NCBI GenBank assembly: GCA_016191525.1
Contig: JACPOK010000016.1
Location: 310,001 to 374,000 of the forward strand
Reading direction: 5' to 3'
Origin: Burkholderiales bacterium
GTDB taxonomy: Bacteria > Pseudomonadota > Gammaproteobacteria > Burkholderiales > Burkholderiaceae_C
DNA: 64,000 bases
Under the pieces are notes generated by a model. That model saw nothing but the letters and a program-made list of their open reading frames with translations. It was not told the DNA's origin and made no database searches. Below, piece after piece: positions 1-8,105 of the stretch; the stretch's first letter is position 1; each line of letters opens with the position of its first letter. A program made the translations under genes and the position numbers.

Positions 1-1
1 C

Positions 2-574
2 GGCATCCATCCCGCGGCGAGTGGCCGCATCGTCCTGAATGGGGAAGATGTCACCCGCCTTGACGCCCACGAGCGGGCGCGCCGGGGCATCGCGCTCGTG
101 CCCGAGGGCCGGCGCCTTTTCAAATCCATGTCGGTCGAAGACAACCTGCGCGTGGCCCTGTCCGCGCGGCGTGCCGGCCCGTGGAACTTCGACAGCGTGC
201 TCGCCGCATTCCCGCAAATCAAGCCCAAGTTGAAGGCAGCTGCCGGGTCGCTCTCGGGAGGCCAGCAGCAGGCCGTTGCCATCGCACGAGCGCTGATGAC
301 GAATCCCCGCGTACTGCTGCTGGACGAAGTGTCGCTCGGGCTGTCGCCGGCAGCCGTGCAGGGTGTGTACGAATCGCTGGGCTCGCTCTTCGCGAGCGGC
401 CTGGCGCTGGTGCTCGTGGAGCAGGACCTGCAACGCACCTTCAGTTCGGCCGACCGCATCGCCTGCATGCTCGAAGGCCTCGTCGTGGCCAGCGGGCGGG
501 TCGGCGAGATCACACGCGAGGAGGTGACGGGTCACTACTTCGGCCACCGCGCGCGCGACAGGGAGGCGGCATGA
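2..574 (+). CDS. livF: Branched-chain amino acid-type ABC transporter ATP-binding protein (LivF-like), 5' partial
   Basis: Cytoplasmic ATPase of a high-affinity uptake ABC transporter of the Liv family. The reading frame is open from base 2, so the start and the Walker A motif lie outside the window; 190 residues are visible. Seen: the Q-loop region PEGRRLF, typical of LivF, the ABC signature LSGGQQQ, Walker B LLLDEVSLGL and the switch region LVLVEQD. The stop overlaps the start of the permease gene as ATGA, so the genes are co-translated. In Liv systems two ATPases (LivG, LivF) pair with LivH and LivM; LivG and the usual receptor are not visible here. The substrate cannot be read from the ATPase; the downstream aldehyde dehydrogenase suggests a carboxylate or aromatic compound (inference). 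Confidence 0.9.
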   Translation, partial: GIHPAASGRIVLNGEDVTRLDAHERARRGIALVPEGRRLFKSMSVEDNLRVALSARRAGPWNFDSVLAAFPQIKPKLKAAAGSLSGGQQQAVAIARALMTNPRVLLLDEVSLGLSPAAVQGVYESLGSLFASGLALVLVEQDLQRTFSSADRIACMLEGLVVASGRVGEITREEVTGHYFGHRARDREAA

Positions 575-1458
575 ATTGGTTCAACCAGGCTGTGCAGGGC
601 GTCCTGCTCGGCGGCTACTACGCGCTGCTGGCCTGCGGCCTGTCCTTCATGTTCGGTGTGATGGGCATCATCAACCTGGCGCATGGCAGCCTGGCCGTGG
701 CTGCCGCGTACGGTGTGTACTTTCTCGCCGAGCGGTTCGGCCTGCACCCGTTCGCCGCCCTGGCGCTCGCCGTGCCCGTGATGGCGGCCGTCGGCTGGGG
801 CCTGCAGCGCCTGGTGCTAGAGCGCAGCCGCCGCGCCGGCGAACTCGTGCCGATCCTTGCAACGTTCGGCCTTGCGGTCATGCTCGACAACGCGATGTTC
901 AGCCTGCTCGGGGCCGACACGCGCTCGCTTGCGCCACACATCGACACGCTCGCCTACGACGGCTCCGAGCTGGCTGGCGTCGTCGTCGGCGATCTGTCCG
1001 TGCTGATCTTCGCGGCGGCTGTCGTGCTGCTTGGCGGGTTGCACCTGCTGCTGCGCCGCACGGCCATGGGCCGCCGCATCCGCGCGGTCGCGGATGACCC
1101 GTCAACGGCTCAACTTGTCGGTGTCAACGCGACAGGCGTCAATGCCGCGGCCGCCGCGATTTCGATGGGGACCGTCGCCATCGCCGGTGCATTCCTGGCG
1201 ATGCGCGCGACGGTGGATCCTTACGCCGGTGCGCCGCAGCTGCTCTTCGCATTCGAAGCCGTGATGATCGGCGGTGCCGGCTCCCTCTGGGGCACACTCG
1301 CCGGCGGCATCGTGCTGGGTGTCGCACAAAGCCTGGGCGCGCAGGTGCACCCGCAAGGATTCCTGATCGCGGGGCACGCAATGTTCCTCGCCGTGCTGCT
1401 GGGCCGCATTTTCTTGCAGGACCACCCCGGACTGCTCGCACTGGTAAGGGGCCGCTGA
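571..1458 (+). CDS. livH: Branched-chain amino acid-type ABC transporter permease (LivH-like)
   Basis: Inner-membrane permease of the Liv family, 295 residues. The ATG at 571 overlaps the stop of the ATPase gene (ATGA), which fixes the start. The protein begins MNWFNQAVQGVLLGGYYALL and continues with the family-typical GVMGIINLAHGS segment near residue 30; about eight hydrophobic segments follow. The cytoplasmic EAA-like loop reads RRIRAVADDPSTAQLVGVN, a LivH signature contacting the ATPases. The stop overlaps the next permease start by one base (TGATG). It forms a heterodimer with LivM. Confidence 0.93.
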   Translation: MNWFNQAVQGVLLGGYYALLACGLSFMFGVMGIINLAHGSLAVAAAYGVYFLAERFGLHPFAALALAVPVMAAVGWGLQRLVLERSRRAGELVPILATFGLAVMLDNAMFSLLGADTRSLAPHIDTLAYDGSELAGVVVGDLSVLIFAAAVVLLGGLHLLLRRTAMGRRIRAVADDPSTAQLVGVNATGVNAAAAAISMGTVAIAGAFLAMRATVDPYAGAPQLLFAFEAVMIGGAGSLWGTLAGGIVLGVAQSLGAQVHPQGFLIAGHAMFLAVLLGRIFLQDHPGLLALVRGR

Positions 1459-2510
1459 TGCGGGGAACACCTACCCTCCTTGCCGCCGGCCGGGTCGAGC
1501 GCTGGACGCCGGCGTCCCGTATAGCCGTCGCAGGCCTGCTGGCCGCACAGGCCCTGCTTGCCCTGGCGCCCCTTTTCGTCCCTGCAGGCTGGGTCGATCG
1601 CATGACCACGCTCTTCATCTACGGCACGCTGGCGCTGATGTGGAACGCGCTGGCCGGCTATGCAGGCCTCGTCTCCGTGGGCCACCAGGCGTTCTTCGGG
1701 CTCGGCGCCTATGCGGCCGTGCGGATAGCCGACGCGGGTGTCCCCGCGTACCCGGCCTTGCTGCTCGGCGCCGCGGCGGTTGCGCTCGTGGCCGTGCCGC
1801 TGTCCCTGCTGATGCTTCGGCTGCGCGGCGGCAGCTTCGCGATCGGGATGTGGGTGCTGGCTGCGCTCTTACACCTGCTGGTCAACCTTGACCCGCTGGT
1901 GCAGGGCGAAACCGGTACTTCGCTCATCGCGCTGCAGCAGTTCGACGCACAGGAGCGCCGCCGCCTCACGTACTGGGCGGCCCTCGCCGTGATGGCCGTG
2001 CTCGGCTGGTGCGTCTATGCACTGCTGCGAAGCCGCGTCGGCGTCGCGCTGCAGGCGATCCGCGACGACGAAGACGCGGCGGCGGCCGTCGGGGTGCGGG
2101 TACTGCCGGTGAAACGGCTGATGTTCGTGCTGTCCGCTTTCGGCTGCGCCATTGCCGGCGCATTGTGGCTCGCCACTGCGATCACCTTCCAGCCCAAGAG
2201 CTACTTCAGCGTGCAGTGGACGGCTTACATGCTCTTCATGGTGCTGGTGGGCGGCATCGGCACGTACGAAGGGCCGGTGCTCGGCGCCCTGCTGTTCTTT
2301 ACGGTCGAGACGCTGTTCGGTGCCGCCGGCGTCGCCTATCTCGTCGGCCTGGGTGCCGTCGCTGTCGTATTCGCGCTTTTCCTGCCGCGTGGAATCTGGG
2401 GTGAGGTCGAGCAGCGCACCGGTTGGCGGTTGCTGCCTGTGGGTTCACGCCTTGACTGCACGCCTGTTTTTCCTGTGACCGCAAACTCTGTGGAGAAAAC
2501 GGATGATTGA
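1458..2510 (+). CDS. livM: Branched-chain amino acid-type ABC transporter permease (LivM-like)
   Basis: Second inner-membrane permease of the Liv-type importer, 350 residues. Start ATG at 1458 overlaps the livH stop. Family marks are the early motif LMWNALAGYAGLVSVGHQAF near residue 60 and the ATPase-contact loop around residues 192-215 (LQAIRDDEDAAAAVGV, then KRLMFVLSAF), followed by GGIGTYEGPVLGA. The last ~25 residues (after GEVEQRTGWR) are hydrophilic and not part of the usual core. The stop lies inside the aldehyde dehydrogenase start region (8-bp overlap), so the oxidase is made with the transporter. Confidence 0.93.
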   Translation: MRGTPTLLAAGRVERWTPASRIAVAGLLAAQALLALAPLFVPAGWVDRMTTLFIYGTLALMWNALAGYAGLVSVGHQAFFGLGAYAAVRIADAGVPAYPALLLGAAAVALVAVPLSLLMLRLRGGSFAIGMWVLAALLHLLVNLDPLVQGETGTSLIALQQFDAQERRRLTYWAALAVMAVLGWCVYALLRSRVGVALQAIRDDEDAAAAVGVRVLPVKRLMFVLSAFGCAIAGALWLATAITFQPKSYFSVQWTAYMLFMVLVGGIGTYEGPVLGALLFFTVETLFGAAGVAYLVGLGAVAVVFALFLPRGIWGEVEQRTGWRLLPVGSRLDCTPVFPVTANSVEKTDD

Positions 2511-3957
2511 TGTCGTGATGCTGGTCGGTGGCGAGGAAACCGGTGCCGCGTCCGGCGCCAGGTTCGAGCGGCGCAACCCGCTGGATGCGACGGTGGCTTC
2601 GCGGGCGCCTGCCGCCGGCACCTTCGATGCGGTGAGGGCGGCTGAGGCGGCCTCGCAGGCCTTCGTAACCTGGCGCGACACGGGGCCGGGCCAACGCCGC
2701 GCCCTGTTGTTGCTGGCCGCTGACTGCCTTGAAGCCAAACTGCCGCAGTTTGTCGATGCGATGGCGGCGGAGACCGGTGCGGCAGCCTTGTGGGCCAACT
2801 TCAACGTGCACCTGGGCGCCACGATGTTGCGTGAAGCCGCGGCGCTGACCACGCAGGTCGCCGGTGAGGTGATTCCCTCGGATGTGCCGGGTTCTCTCGC
2901 GCTGGCGGTGCGCCAGCCGGCGGGGGTCGTGCTCGGCATCGCGCCGTGGAACGCCCCGGTGATCCTCGGTGTGCGGGCGGTGGCCACGCCGCTGGCCTGC
3001 GGCAACACAGTCATCCTCAAGGGGAGCGAAAACTGCCCGCGCACCCATCAGCTGATCGCGCAGGCGTTTGCCGAGGCAGGTTTCCCGGCGGGTGTCGTCA
3101 ACTACGTGACGAACGCGCCCGAAGACGCAGGTGCGTTCGTCGGCGCCCTTATCGGGCATCCGGCCGTTCGGCGCGTGAATTTCACGGGCTCGACGCGCGT
3201 GGGCAAGCTCATCGCGCAGTCATGCGCGGCGCACCTCAAGCCCGCGGTGCTGGAGTTGGGTGGCAAGGCGCCTTTCCTGGTTCTCGACGACGCCGACATC
3301 GACGCTGCCGTCGCGGCAGCGGCGTTCAGCGCGTTTGCAAACAGCGGACAGATCTGCATGAGCACCGAGCGCCTGATCGTCGATCAGCGCATCGCCGATG
3401 ATTTCGTGCGCCGGTTCGCGGCCAAGGCCGCATCGCTGCCGGTCGGCGACCCGCGCGGCTCGCAGCCCGTCGTGCTGGGCAGTGTGATTGGTGCGGGCAC
3501 AGTTGAGCATTGCAATGCGCTCATCGACGATGCGCTGGCGAAAGGAGCATCGCTGGCCGCCGGAGGCAAGTCGCGGTCGACGCTGATGCCCGCGACGGTG
3601 CTGGACGGCGTGACCCGCACCATGCGCATCTACCACGAGGAAAGCTTCGGCCCGGTCAAGGGCATCGTGCGCGTGCGCGGCGACGCTGAAGCCATCGCCT
3701 GCGCCAACGACAACGAATACGGGCTGGCGGCGGCGGTGTTCAGCCGCGATATCGCGCGCGCGTGGAACGTGGCGCGGCGCATCGAGTCCGGTATCTGCCA
3801 CATCAATGGGCCGACGGTGCATGACGAGGCGCAGATGCCGTTTGGTGGCGTCAAGGGCTCGGGCTTCGGGCGCTTCGGCGGGCGCGCCGGCATTCATGAG
3901 TTTACCGATCTGCGCTGGATGACGGTGCAGACGGCCGCACGGCATTACCCATTCTGA
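2503..3957 (+). CDS. NAD(P)-dependent aldehyde dehydrogenase, salicylaldehyde/vanillin dehydrogenase-like
   Basis: Oxidises an aldehyde to a carboxylate; 484 residues, full length for the ALDH superfamily. Seen: general-base Glu251 in VLELGGKAPF, nucleophile Cys285 in NSGQICMSTERL, the substrate/cofactor segment GIAPWNAPV with APWN, and FTGSTRVG of the Rossmann fold. The GQICMSTER form and overall pattern resemble salicylaldehyde and vanillin dehydrogenases (NahF/Vdh type), so an aromatic aldehyde is the best guess; this is inference. A GGAG at 2492-2495 supports the ATG at 2503, although a second ATG at 2518 is possible. It overlaps livM and is followed after 22 bases by a Bug receptor, so transport and oxidation look linked. 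Confidence 0.88.
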   Translation: MIDVVMLVGGEETGAASGARFERRNPLDATVASRAPAAGTFDAVRAAEAASQAFVTWRDTGPGQRRALLLLAADCLEAKLPQFVDAMAAETGAAALWANFNVHLGATMLREAAALTTQVAGEVIPSDVPGSLALAVRQPAGVVLGIAPWNAPVILGVRAVATPLACGNTVILKGSENCPRTHQLIAQAFAEAGFPAGVVNYVTNAPEDAGAFVGALIGHPAVRRVNFTGSTRVGKLIAQSCAAHLKPAVLELGGKAPFLVLDDADIDAAVAAAAFSAFANSGQICMSTERLIVDQRIADDFVRRFAAKAASLPVGDPRGSQPVVLGSVIGAGTVEHCNALIDDALAKGASLAAGGKSRSTLMPATVLDGVTRTMRIYHEESFGPVKGIVRVRGDAEAIACANDNEYGLAAAVFSRDIARAWNVARRIESGICHINGPTVHDEAQMPFGGVKGSGFGRFGGRAGIHEFTDLRWMTVQTAARHYPF

Positions 3958-3979
3958 AATCATTCAAAGGAGACATGAC

Positions 3980-4945
3980 ATGACAGCCATTCGCTCGTTC
4001 GCATTCGCTTTCACGCTCGCGCTGGGCCTGCCGGCACTCGCGCAGGAATTCCCGAGCCACCCGATACGCTGGCTGGTGGGTTTTCCGGCGGGAGGCGGGA
4101 CCGACTTCCTCGCGCGCACCGTCGGCCAGCAGCTCTCGCAGCAGCTCGGCCAGCCGGTCGTGATCGACAACAAACCCGGCGCCGCGGGAAGCATTGCCGC
4201 GGAAACGGCGGCCCGGTCGCCGGCTGACGGCTACACGGTGCTCAGCGCGGACAACGCCGTGCTCGTCTACAACCCGGTTCTCTACAAGAAATTGGGGTAC
4301 GAGCCCGGACGCGACTTCGCGCCCGTCGGCTTGATGGCGCGGTTCCCGCTGATCCTCGTGGTCCCCTCCGGCAGCAGCATCACCACCGTGCAGCAGTGGA
4401 TCGACGAGGTGAAGAAGGCGCCGGGCCGCATGGGGTATGCCTCCCCCGGCGTGGGCACACCGCACCACCTGGCCATGGAGCTGATCAAGCAGCGCCTGGG
4501 ATTGTTCATTCTCCACGTGCCTTATCGCGGTGCGGCGCCCGCGGTGCAGGATGTGGTGGGCGGGCAGGTGCCGATGATGGTGGTGGAAAGCGCGGGTGGC
4601 CTGCCGATGATCAAGGCAGGCAAGTTGCGGCCGCTGGCGGTGTTCTCCGCCAAGCGAATGGCGGTGCTCCCGGACGTGCCGACGTTCTCCGAGCTGGGCC
4701 ATCGCGGCGTCGAAGTCTATGCGTGGCAGGGCCTCGTGGTGCCCAAGGCGACCCCCGCGCCGCTGGTGAGCCGCCTTTCCGTCGAGTTGCAGAAGGCCGT
4801 CGCCTCGCCCGAGGTCAAGCGCAAGCTGATGGAGTTCGGAATGGAAGTAAACCCGTCCGACGCAAACCTGATGGCTGCATACACTTCGATGGAGACGTCG
4901 CTGTGGCACCCCCTGATCAAGCAGCGGGGGATCCGGGCTGACTGA
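3980..4945 (+). CDS. Bug/TctC-family periplasmic tripartite tricarboxylate transporter receptor
   Basis: Periplasmic binding protein of the Bug (Bordetella uptake gene) family, 321 residues. Seen: a signal peptide of ~22 residues ending PALAQ, then the family pattern FPSHPIRWLVGFPAGGGTD, QLGQPVVIDNKPGAAGS and SPADGYT. The start is set by AAAGGAG at 3966-3972; a nearer ATG at 3975 runs into a stop after two codons. Bug proteins are massively expanded in Burkholderiales and mostly bind carboxylates, often as orphans without TctA/TctB, as here. Its place behind an aldehyde dehydrogenase suggests it senses or captures the acid or its precursor (inference). Confidence 0.93.
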   Translation: MTAIRSFAFAFTLALGLPALAQEFPSHPIRWLVGFPAGGGTDFLARTVGQQLSQQLGQPVVIDNKPGAAGSIAAETAARSPADGYTVLSADNAVLVYNPVLYKKLGYEPGRDFAPVGLMARFPLILVVPSGSSITTVQQWIDEVKKAPGRMGYASPGVGTPHHLAMELIKQRLGLFILHVPYRGAAPAVQDVVGGQVPMMVVESAGGLPMIKAGKLRPLAVFSAKRMAVLPDVPTFSELGHRGVEVYAWQGLVVPKATPAPLVSRLSVELQKAVASPEVKRKLMEFGMEVNPSDANLMAAYTSMETSLWHPLIKQRGIRAD

Positions 4946-4995
4946 GCGAGGCGGCCCCCGGGCCCCGGTTTCCCGCCAAGGCGGACAATCCCGCC

Positions 4996-5646
4996 ATGCT
5001 TGATTCGTCCGTGCTGTCTGCGCTGCTCACCGCTGTCGAAGTGGGTGCCACCTTGGCCTTCGCGCTCTCGGGTCTGTTCGAGGCCGCGCGCAAGAAGCTG
5101 GACGCGGTGGGGGTCTGCCTCGTGGCCGGGCTCGCCGCGTTTGGCGGCGGCACGTTGCGCGACATCCTGCTGGACCGGCGGCCATTCTTCTGGGTGGCGT
5201 ATTCGCAGTGGCTGTGGGCCTTGCTGCTGTTGTGCGCGGGCGCGATGTTTTTCCTGCGCGTGCGCCATTTCGCGCCGACAGAGCGGGCCATGCAATGGCC
5301 GGACGCGCTTGGACTGGGCCTGTTCAGCGCAAGCGGCACGCAGCTGGCGCTGGGGCAGGAGTTGCCAGGCATCGTGGCCGTGCTGATGGGCGTGATCACC
5401 GCCACTTTCGGCGGGGTGCTTCACGACATTGTCTGCAACGAGATTCCGCGCGCGCTGCGCGACCACCATCCCTACGCGGTGTGTGCCTTCCTGGGCGGAT
5501 GGGTGCTGGTGCTGGCGCAGCAGGCGGGAGTTCCGCAAGAGGTGGCGTTGCTGCTTGGGGCTGCCACGGCGAGCGGCCTGCGCGTTGTGGCGCTGATGAC
5601 GGGCTACACGCTGCCGCGCTGGTCGTCGGGGCGCGACGGGCAGTGA
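4996..5646 (+). CDS. Trimeric intracellular cation channel (TRIC) / YicG-family membrane protein
   Basis: Integral membrane protein of 216 residues with two repeats of the UPF0126/YicG fold, about seven hydrophobic helices. Diagnostic sequence: FALSGLFEAARKKLD, then GLAAFGGGTLRDILLDRRPF in the first repeat, and ITATFGGVLHDIVCNEIP in the second; the paired FGGGxxRD and FGGVxxD motifs are the family hallmark. Bacterial members are reported as TRIC-type cation channels or glycine-uptake proteins, and the sequence cannot tell these apart. It sits alone, convergent with the dipeptidase gene. Confidence 0.9.
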   Translation: MLDSSVLSALLTAVEVGATLAFALSGLFEAARKKLDAVGVCLVAGLAAFGGGTLRDILLDRRPFFWVAYSQWLWALLLLCAGAMFFLRVRHFAPTERAMQWPDALGLGLFSASGTQLALGQELPGIVAVLMGVITATFGGVLHDIVCNEIPRALRDHHPYAVCAFLGGWVLVLAQQAGVPQEVALLLGAATASGLRVVALMTGYTLPRWSSGRDGQ

Positions 5647-5668
5647 TGCGGTTGCCGGGCGCAGCCGG

Positions 5669-6724
5669 TCAGGCCGCCATCGCTTTTTTCAGGACCCGCG
5701 CATAGTTGCCGATGCACACATCGTGCAGCACGGCATCGGGCCAGTTGCGCTGCGCCAGCCGATTGGCAACTTCGCGCAAGTCGTCGTACTGCGACAGCAC
5801 GGGGTCTTTGCCCGCGCCGTCCATGTCGGTGCCGAAGGCCACGGCCTGCGGGCCGAGCATATCGACCATGCGGGCGATCTCGTCGGCATAGGTGGCCGGG
5901 TCGCGCACCTGGTAGCCGGGGTCCGACTTGACCCGCGCGCTCCACAGCCCGATGACGCCACCACGCGCCGCGAAGCGCCTGGCCTGCTCCTGCGACATGG
6001 CCCGCGCCACATAAAGCCAGTCACGCCAGTTGCTTTCGCCGCGCCGCACCCAGGAATGCGACCACACCATGGCGGCATCGCTCGCGGCTATGGCCGCATT
6101 CACGAAGGCGGGCGAGCAATGCGCCAGGTCCACCAGCACGCCCAGGCGTTTGCATTCCTGGATGACCTTCAATGCAACCGGGGCCATGCCATCATGCTTG
6201 GGCGGCGAGGTTTGCCTGTCGCCCAGTGGCGATTCGATGAAGTGCACCAGCTGCAGGTGGCGCAGCCCCATGGCATGCGCCTGGGCCACCCGCTCCGGCT
6301 GTGCTTCGAGGAAGTTGGCGGACTCCGAAGCCATGACCACATGAGGCCGGCCGGCGAGCGCTGCGTCCACATCGGCCGGGGTGAGCGCTTTGGGCACGCC
6401 CCAGTGCTGCAGCTCGCTGTCATAGCGTGCGACGCGGCGGCGGAAATATTCCCAGAGCGCGCCCGGTACAGGTTCGCGCACCTGCCGGATGCCCTGCCCC
6501 GTATTTTCGGTGAAGGGCGTGTCATCCACCAGTGCCCAGGCCAGCAGCGTGGTGCCGGTCTGCTCCAGGTGCTGGCGCAGGCCCGCGGCAGGCTGGTTGT
6601 TGCGGAACATCGCGTAGTGCGAATGCATGTCGGCCAGGTAAGGGCGGCGCGGTTGCGCGCGCGCCGCCCCCAGCGGCAGAGCGGCCGCGGCCGCCCAGAT
6701 GCCAAAACGCCGGCGATCCATCAT
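5669..6724 (-). CDS. Membrane dipeptidase (peptidase M19, renal-dipeptidase family), probable Tat substrate
   Basis: Zinc dipeptidase of the M19 family, about 351 residues. The N-terminus MMDRRRFGIWAAAAALPLG has a twin-arginine signal (RRRFG) and a hydrophobic core, so export in folded form is likely. Metal-site features: DMHSH near residue 35, VDLAHCS and FGTDMDG. Two adjacent ATG codons (6724, 6721) are equally good starts; an upstream in-frame ATG at 6805 would bury the signal peptide and was rejected. It lies 16 bases behind the PEBP gene and is probably co-transcribed. Catabolic, often acting on D-containing dipeptides in bacteria. Confidence 0.88.
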   Translation of the reverse strand: MMDRRRFGIWAAAAALPLGAARAQPRRPYLADMHSHYAMFRNNQPAAGLRQHLEQTGTTLLAWALVDDTPFTENTGQGIRQVREPVPGALWEYFRRRVARYDSELQHWGVPKALTPADVDAALAGRPHVVMASESANFLEAQPERVAQAHAMGLRHLQLVHFIESPLGDRQTSPPKHDGMAPVALKVIQECKRLGVLVDLAHCSPAFVNAAIAASDAAMVWSHSWVRRGESNWRDWLYVARAMSQEQARRFAARGGVIGLWSARVKSDPGYQVRDPATYADEIARMVDMLGPQAVAFGTDMDGAGKDPVLSQYDDLREVANRLAQRNWPDAVLHDVCIGNYARVLKKAMAA

Positions 6725-6740
6725 TCGCGCAGGCCTGGTT

Positions 6741-7307
6741 TTACTTCTTTGCCTTCTCGCGCCCGTACTTCGCCGTGAAACTCGCCTTCCCGATAGCGTT
6801 CGCATTCACCATGAACCCCGCCAGCGCCGCAGTCGCATCGGCCGGGATCTCCAGCTTCTCGGTCTTGAGCGCGTACACGGTGAAGATGTAGCGGTGCGGC
6901 TTGTCGCCTTCGGGCGGGCAGGTGCCGCCCCAGCCGGCAACGCCGAAGTCGATGCGCACGTTGCTGGCGCCCTTGGGCAGGTTGGCGCCGCCCACGGCGC
7001 CGGCGTCCGCCTTCAGCTCGGTGGTGCCGGCCGGGATGTTGATCACGCTCCAGTGCCACCAGCCCGAGCCGGTGGGCGCGTCGGGGTCGTACATGGTCAC
7101 GGCAAAGCTCTTGGCGTCCTTTGGCGCGCCGCTCCACTTCAGCGCGGGCGACTTGTTCTCGCCGGAGCAGCCGAAGCCGTTGAACTCGAACTTCTTGTCC
7201 ATCATCGCGCCGGGCTTGATGTCGGGGCTGGCCAGCGTGAAGCCGGCGGCCTGGGCGGTGAGGGTGGCGGCGCCCAGCAGGGCGGCGGCGATCAGGGTGC
7301 GTTGCAT
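6741..7307 (-). CDS. YbhB/YbcL-family (PEBP, Raf-kinase-inhibitor-like) secreted protein
   Basis: Phosphatidylethanolamine-binding-protein fold, 188 residues, with a ~20-residue signal peptide ending AQAA. Seen: the PEBP ligand-site signature FAVTMYDPDAPTGSGWWHW and the C-terminal segment PHRYIFTVYAL. Bacterial PEBPs of the YbhB/YbcL type are periplasmic and of unclear physiological role. RBS: GGAGA just upstream of the ATG at 7307. Followed by the dipeptidase gene on the same strand. Confidence 0.92.
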   Translation of the reverse strand: MQRTLIAAALLGAATLTAQAAGFTLASPDIKPGAMMDKKFEFNGFGCSGENKSPALKWSGAPKDAKSFAVTMYDPDAPTGSGWWHWSVINIPAGTTELKADAGAVGGANLPKGASNVRIDFGVAGWGGTCPPEGDKPHRYIFTVYALKTEKLEIPADATAALAGFMVNANAIGKASFTAKYGREKAKK

Positions 7308-7436
7308 GCTTGTCTCCTCAAAATCAGGTTGGGAGACGGATGATGCTACGGAATGGCCGGGCTTGCCAGAGGGCTGGTTTGGCGGCGATTTTCAGAGGAG
7401 AAAACGGCTGTAGGGCGCGCCAGATAAGCGTAAGCC

Positions 7437-7453
7437 GCTATCAAAACCAGAGC
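7437..7453 (+). repeat. GCTATC-type short repeat, copy A
   Basis: GCTATCAAAACCAGAGC lies between the PEBP gene and the hypothetical gene at 7462. It matches the reverse complement of the copy at 48277-48292 at 13 of 15 comparable positions. The flank, with AGATAAGCG, resembles the short dispersed intergenic repeats seen in Comamonadaceae (from memory of that family, not searched). Confidence 0.35.
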
Positions 7454-7461
7454 AAACTGCT

Positions 7462-7968
7462 CTAGGCGCCAGGCTGCCTGATCTCCAGGTGGTAGGCCGG
7501 GTCGCCGTTGGAGGGCGAGAGAAACTTCGCCACCCGGCCCTGGGCTTCGGCCTTCTCCACCTCGAACACAAAGCGCTCCCTGGGGGACACCGATTTGGGC
7601 GAGATGTCGATCACGTTCAGCCTGGTGTGGTCGCCGCAATGGCGGCTCACGTTGGCCGGGCCCAGCTGGTTGATCTTCGCCGTCATGCCCGCGAGGATGG
7701 CCGCCTTGCCCTTGCCCGCCTGCTTGAGCGCCACGTATTCGTCGATCACCTTGCGGCCGTTCGCGCCGTACAGGCCCTTCTGCTTTTCCACGCTGCTGCC
7801 TTCGATGTTGGTGTACATCGCCAGCGCCTGTTCGGCCGGGTTGCGCACGGTGCTGGTGACCAGGCACGACGCCACACCCGCGCTGGCAAGGATGTCCAGG
7901 ATGACCTGCCGCGAATGGTCGCTGACGAAGGCGGCATCGGTGTCGGTCTTGAAGTTGATGGTGGGCAT
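7462..7968 (-). CDS. Hypothetical protein with weak M15 (D,D-peptidase)-like signature
   Basis: 168 residues, no signal peptide or membrane segment. I do not recognise the family with confidence. The segment SRHCGDHTRLNVIDI near residue 108 resembles the S-x-H...D zinc site of M15/VanY/Hedgehog-type peptidases (SxHxxGxAxDI), but the spacing is longer by about three residues. The start MPTINFKTD has good spacing from GGAGAACAC upstream. It is divergent from the MFS exporter, 137 bases apart. Possibilities: a degenerate peptidase or a phage-endolysin-related protein. Confidence 0.7.
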   Translation of the reverse strand: MPTINFKTDTDAAFVSDHSRQVILDILASAGVASCLVTSTVRNPAEQALAMYTNIEGSSVEKQKGLYGANGRKVIDEYVALKQAGKGKAAILAGMTAKINQLGPANVSRHCGDHTRLNVIDISPKSVSPRERFVFEVEKAEAQGRVAKFLSPSNGDPAYHLEIRQPGA

Positions 7969-8105
7969 GCTGTGTTCTCCTGGCCAGCGCGCATGGTGCG
8001 CCGGGCGTGGCGTCTTCGCCTCCTCCGATCTGGGGAGGCGGCAGCCGCGAATGCCGTGTCCGGAAACGGCCAGCGGCGCACGGCGATCGCGGGCATCATC
8101 CTTCC

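Noticed and set aside
8017..8040. Hairpin CGCCTCC...GGAGGCG before the MFS gene as terminator
   Set aside because: Seven-bp stem with 10-base loop and no T-run, between divergent genes; may be a chance GC palindrome.
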